Shown: positions 60,753 through 64,000 of the stretch, one piece after another | Layout of the letters: every line of letters begins with the position of its first letter | Position numbering within the stretch: the first letter of the stretch is position 1 | Source: Halodesulfovibrio aestuarii DSM 17919 = ATCC 29578 | GTDB lineage: Bacteria > Desulfobacterota > Desulfovibrionia > Desulfovibrionales > Desulfovibrionaceae | Direction of reading: 5' to 3' | Assembly (NCBI RefSeq): GCF_000384815.1 | Contig: NZ_ARQF01000021.1 | Coordinates: 186,001-250,000, forward strand | DNA length: 64,000 bases | The notes under the pieces: generated by a model | Database searches by the model: none | What the model was told of the DNA's origin: nothing | Seen by the model: only the letters and a program-made list of their open reading frames with translations | Position numbers and translations under genes: made by a program

Positions 60753-62699
60753 TTGGAACGCTTTTATATTACGACTCCAATTTACTATGTGAATGCGAAG
60801 CCGCATCTTGGACACGCCTATACTACGATCATTGCTGATACGATGAAACGTTTTCAGCAGATGATGGGGAAGGAGACTTTTTTCCTTACCGGTACAGACG
60901 AGCACGGCGATAAAATTGTTCAGGCTGCTGATAAAAACAACTGCACTCCGCAGGAGTATGTTGATCAGATTAGCCAGCTTTTTAAAGACTTATTGCCTGA
61001 ACTTGGCATTTGCAACGACCATTTTGTTCGCACAACAGATGTTGCCCATAAAAAAGTAGTGCAGGACGTATTGCAGAAAGTATACGATTCCGGTGATATC
61101 TACTTTGGCGAATATGGCGGACATTACTGTTACGGCTGTGAGCGTTTTTACACAGAAAAAGAATTAGAAGACGGTCTGTGCCCGCAGCACCAGACAAAAC
61201 CTGAGTACATTGCAGAGAAAAACTACTTCTTTAAGATGTCAAAATATCAGGATTGGTTGAAGCAGCATATTCTGGATAATCCTGAGTTTATTCGTCCGGA
61301 GCGTTACCGTAAGGAAGTGCTTTCGTTGCTTGATAGCGGTGAGTTAGAAGATTTGTGTATCTCTCGTCCAAAAACTCGTCTTGAGTGGGGCGTAGAGCTA
61401 CCGTTCGATAATAACTTCGTTACCTATGTATGGTTTGATGCACTGCTTAACTATGTTTCTGCTCTTGACTACCCTGACGGGGAGAATTTTAAAAAGTTCT
61501 GGCCTAGCGTGCAGCACATTGTTGCAAAAGATATCCTTAAGCCGCACGCAATTTTCTGGCCTACCATGCTGAAAGCAGCCGGTTTTGAGCCGTACAATAA
61601 TCTTAATGTACACGGCTACTGGCTTGTGAACGACACCAAGATGTCTAAATCCCTTGGTAACGTTGTCGCTCCGCTTGAGATGGCAAAAAAATACGGTAAC
61701 GACACGTTCCGTTTCTTCCTGTTGCGCGACATGCACTTTGGTAACGACGCGAGTTTTTCTGAAGAATCTCTTGCATTGCGTCAGAATGCAGAACTGGCCA
61801 ATGACCTTGGCAACCTCTTCAGCCGTGTTCTTTCCATGGTTAAAAAATACTTCGGCGGTGTTGTTCCGCAACCTGCTGAGTACACTGAAGCAGACATGGA
61901 ATTGCGTGAACTGGCATCCAATTCCTGTAAAAACTTTCAGCAGTTGTTTGATAACGTACGTTTTTCCTACGGTATTGAGTCCCTTTGGGAACTTGTCCGT
62001 GGATTGAATAAGTACGTCGATTCAAGCCAGCCTTGGACTCTTGCAAAAGAAGGCGATACTGCGCGTCTTGGTACAGTGATGTACACCATGCTTGAATGTA
62101 TGCGGAAAGTGGCCTTGCACCTGTGGCCTGTAATGCCAGCATCTGCGGAAAAGCTTGTCGGGCAGTTAGGTCTTGATTTTGATCCTGCAACTGCAAACTT
62201 GCCTGCGGAGGTTGAAGCATGGGGGCTGTTGCCTGTAGGTATTGAGGTCGCGCCTGGGTCTAACTTGTTCCCGCGTGTGGATATCGACAAGCTTCGCAAG
62301 GAAATTGAAGAAGCCGATAAGGCAGCAGAACAAGCAGCGAAGAAAGAAGACGTTGCTGTGCAGGAAATTGCAGCGCCTATCGAGTTTGACGACTTTGCAA
62401 AAGTTGATTTGCGTATCGGTAAGGTTCTTGTTGTTGAAGATCATCCTAAAGCGGATCGTTTGTTCCGTTGTGAAGTTGATCTCGGCGAAGAGAAGCCTCG
62501 TCAGATTCTTGCCGGACTTAAGGAACATTTCACAGCAGAGGATCTTCTTGGTCGTCAGGTTGTAGTTGTAGCAAACCTGAAGCCTCGTAAAATCCGTGGA
62601 CTTGAATCTCATGGCATGATGCTGGCGCTCAAAACTGCTGACGGCATGGAAATGCTAACCGCTTCTGGTGAAGTTCCGGCAGGTACTAAGGCTTCCTAG
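60753..62699 (+). CDS. metG: Methionyl-tRNA synthetase
   Basis: 648 residues from a TTG at 60753, chosen because GGGAG lies 6 bases upstream and MERFYITTPIYYVN is the usual N-terminus; an ATG at 60684 would add 23 unlikely residues. HLGH and KMSKS (TKMSKSLGN) ATP motifs, the CYGC/CPQH zinc region (about residues 125-145), an anticodon-binding helical domain, and a C-terminal Trbp111-type tRNA-binding domain (about 545-648, KVDLRIGKVLVVEDHPKADR). Confidence 0.96.
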   Translation: MERFYITTPIYYVNAKPHLGHAYTTIIADTMKRFQQMMGKETFFLTGTDEHGDKIVQAADKNNCTPQEYVDQISQLFKDLLPELGICNDHFVRTTDVAHKKVVQDVLQKVYDSGDIYFGEYGGHYCYGCERFYTEKELEDGLCPQHQTKPEYIAEKNYFFKMSKYQDWLKQHILDNPEFIRPERYRKEVLSLLDSGELEDLCISRPKTRLEWGVELPFDNNFVTYVWFDALLNYVSALDYPDGENFKKFWPSVQHIVAKDILKPHAIFWPTMLKAAGFEPYNNLNVHGYWLVNDTKMSKSLGNVVAPLEMAKKYGNDTFRFFLLRDMHFGNDASFSEESLALRQNAELANDLGNLFSRVLSMVKKYFGGVVPQPAEYTEADMELRELASNSCKNFQQLFDNVRFSYGIESLWELVRGLNKYVDSSQPWTLAKEGDTARLGTVMYTMLECMRKVALHLWPVMPASAEKLVGQLGLDFDPATANLPAEVEAWGLLPVGIEVAPGSNLFPRVDIDKLRKEIEEADKAAEQAAKKEDVAVQEIAAPIEFDDFAKVDLRIGKVLVVEDHPKADRLFRCEVDLGEEKPRQILAGLKEHFTAEDLLGRQVVVVANLKPRKIRGLESHGMMLALKTADGMEMLTASGEVPAGTKAS

Positions 62700-62772
62700 T
62701 TATTATTTTACTCCGGCTGCAATTACCTAAACATTGTAGCCAGTAACGGGATTTAAGACTTACTGACATATT

Positions 62773-62800
62773 TCCCCCGTATCATGTATGGTACGGGGGA
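62773..62800 (+). terminator. Possible terminator of metG
   Basis: TCCCCCGTA pairs with TACGGGGGA; only a short T stretch (TTGTTATT) follows. Confidence 0.6.
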
Positions 62801-62828
62801 TTGTTATTGCCCAAGTCTGTTTGCATAA

Positions 62829-62865
62829 AAAAAGGGCGCACCCTTACAGGTGCGCCCTTACGTTT
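62829..62865. terminator. Terminator of the ndk-proC unit
   Basis: AGGGCGCACC pairs with GGTGCGCCCT; on the minus strand a seven-T run follows. Confidence 0.88.
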
Positions 62866-62875
62866 TTGCAGCGAA

Positions 62876-63649
62876 TTATTTACTCATTTCAATGCCACGA
62901 TCGTAAGCTTTAAAAATAGAGTCGATAATATTTCCGCGTACGGCAGTTCGGTCCATGTGGTTTACAGCAGCAATGGTGACACCAGCAGGTGAGCAAACCA
63001 TTTCGCGAAGTACTGAAATATGATGATCGGACTCGTTCGCAAGCTTTGTAGTGCCCTTGAAGAGATTGATAGCCATTTCGGTAGCTTCGTTTCGATGAAA
63101 ACCAACGCTGACGGCAGCTTCTGTTACGGCTTCAATAAAGTAAAGCACGTATGCAGGGCCACAACCGGCAATAGCGGTGAATGCATTGAATTTAGATTCA
63201 GGCAGCACCATAACCTGACCGAGTTGCTCGAACATGGTGTGAACGGCTGTCTGTTGCTTCTCTGTAAGAGACGGGTCTTCAAAACAGAAAGCAAAAATGC
63301 CTTCGCCTACCATTGCCGGAGTATTCGGCATACAGCGAATTACAGGGCATTTACCGCCGCTGCATTTTTTAAGTGTCTCCATAGAAACACCTGCTGCAAT
63401 AGAAATGATGACCTTATCCCCAGTGAGTGCGGGCTGGATATCTTCGAGCACCGTTTCGACATAGTCTGGCTTGACCGCGAGCAGGATGAAATCAGCCTGC
63501 TGGGCAAGTTCGATATTAGAGTCGCACGCTGTGCACGGAACATTACCACTTGGATCGTAGCCGATAAGGGAAATGTTCTTTTGGGGCTCAAGACCGCCTA
63601 AGATAGCGGACCCCATGTTACCGCAGCCGATACAGCCGAACGTATTCAT
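62876..63649 (-). CDS. proC: Pyrroline-5-carboxylate reductase
   Basis: 257 residues from the ATG at 63649; the frame extends upstream through ndk but that part is a shadow. Rossmann GCIGCGNMGSAILGG at the N-terminus, MPNTPAMVGEG, AIAGCGPAYVLYFIEA and SPAGVTIAAV near the C-terminus. Last step of proline synthesis, NAD(P)H-dependent. It starts one base after the ndk stop, so it is translationally linked to ndk. Confidence 0.95.
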   Translation of the reverse strand: MNTFGCIGCGNMGSAILGGLEPQKNISLIGYDPSGNVPCTACDSNIELAQQADFILLAVKPDYVETVLEDIQPALTGDKVIISIAAGVSMETLKKCSGGKCPVIRCMPNTPAMVGEGIFAFCFEDPSLTEKQQTAVHTMFEQLGQVMVLPESKFNAFTAIAGCGPAYVLYFIEAVTEAAVSVGFHRNEATEMAINLFKGTTKLANESDHHISVLREMVCSPAGVTIAAVNHMDRTAVRGNIIDSIFKAYDRGIEMSK

Positions 63650-63650
63650 G

Positions 63651-64000
63651 TTAGCCAGTGATCTCCAGATTGTTAAAGAAGTAGTGAATTTCGTACTCGG
63701 CAGTTTCAGGTGCATCGGAGCCATGAACAGAGTTGGCTTCAATGTTTTCTGCAAACTCTTTACGGATAGTACCTTCTGCTGCATCTGCAGGGTTGGTAGC
63801 ACCCATGATAGCACGGTAGTTTTCAATTGCATTCTCGCCTTCAAGAACAGAGCAGACCACAGGGCCTGAAGTCATGAAGTCAACAAGGCTTTGAAAGAAA
63901 GGACGTTCTTTATGAACGTAGTAGAATCCTTCAGCCTGTTCTTTCGTCATGCGAATTTTTTTCATGGCAACTACATTAAGGCCAGCATCCTGAATGTGTG
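63651..64000 (-). CDS. ndk: Nucleoside diphosphate kinase, 5'-truncated by window
   Basis: The frame is open to the last base of the window, so the first 25 or so residues are missing; about 115 are visible. The phosphohistidine motif [12 protein letters not shown] and [14 protein letters not shown] are present, as is [19 protein letters not shown]. Transfers gamma-phosphate between nucleoside di- and triphosphates. Upstream of proC. Confidence 0.95.
   Translation of the reverse strand, partial: HIQDAGLNVVAMKKIRMTKEQAEGFYYVHKERPFFQSLVDFMTSGPVVCSVLEGENAIENYRAIMGATNPADAAEGTIRKEFAENIEANSVHGSDAPETAEYEIHYFFNNLEITG

Noticed and set aside
63650-63844. Long N-terminal extension of proC through ndk
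   Set aside because: The extra residues are an out-of-frame reading of ndk; the proC domain starts at the ATG at 63649 directly after the ndk stop.
1-64000. Mobile elements, phage genes, CRISPR arrays, tRNA or rRNA genes
   Set aside because: No transposase, integrase, regular spaced repeats, cloverleaf-like gene or rRNA sequence was recognised on either strand.

Overview
The window looks like ordinary chromosome from a Gram-negative, anaerobic, sulfate-reducing deltaproteobacterium of the Desulfovibrio/Halodesulfovibrio type. This is an inference from gene content: rubrerythrin and a rubrerythrin-like ferritin, an octaheme HAO-like cytochrome with a NapC/NrfH-type partner, a NikL-like periplasmic protein, a YeiH/sulfate-exporter family permease, and a chemotaxis operon whose gene order (cheB, HEAT protein, cheR, parA, cheW-like, cheY, cheA) matches one I recall from Desulfovibrio vulgaris. 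G+C is moderate by eye and TTG/GTG starts are frequent. I see no tRNA, rRNA, transposase, integrase, phage gene or CRISPR array.

Layout. 1-1582: 3' part of a bifunctional Rel/SpoT. 1984-11129: chemosensory operon with a ParA-type ATPase and a CheW-domain protein that may be ParC/ParP-like array-positioning factors. 11238-16541: YigZ, 6-phosphogluconolactonase, two small paralogous unknown proteins beside DarP/YjgA, a pseudo-receiver/TPR protein and a zinc-ribbon protein. 16783-18975: a secreted adenosine-deaminase-fold protein that has lost its metal site, and a PHP phosphoesterase. 19257-25329: rubrerythrin, a kinase-like protein, an SMR exporter pair, a bifunctional-nuclease-domain protein with MiaB, small proteins, and a ferritin-like protein. 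25781-32692: a PfkB kinase with CutA, endonuclease III, two unknown or secreted proteins, and panC-DUF502-metK. 32867-38190: a papain-like protein, an RRM RNA-binding protein, an orphan solute-binding protein, DUF2238, arsR-arsP, and an HD hydrolase. 38300-43540: a YeiH-family permease with a small membrane protein, an orphan YcaO protein, and endonuclease IV. 44069-48119: YgjV, haoC-haoA, an unknown protein and a NikL-like protein. 48351-52074: a tandem TPP riboswitch in front of thiSGHFE. 52286-64000: an RND pump without an outer-membrane channel, a medium-chain dehydrogenase, a glycosyltransferase with an HD protein, ricT(PSP1)-metG, proC and a truncated ndk.

How the parts work together. 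The che operon encodes most of a complete excitation/adaptation pathway (CheA, CheY, CheB, CheR and a CheW domain) but has no receptor here, so it must serve receptors encoded elsewhere. thiSGHFE makes and couples the thiazole half of thiamine under double TPP-riboswitch control. haoC-haoA would carry electrons from the quinol pool to a periplasmic multiheme enzyme acting on nitrogen oxides. Most transcription units end in clear intrinsic terminators, several of them bidirectional between convergent genes.

The best candidates for new biology are the secreted adenosine-deaminase pseudoenzyme, the tandem TPP riboswitch with two terminators, the haoCA module in this setting, the gapless paralog pair beside darP, the orphan YcaO protein, and the papain-like protein. 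I found no clear multi-gene system that is wholly undescribed.
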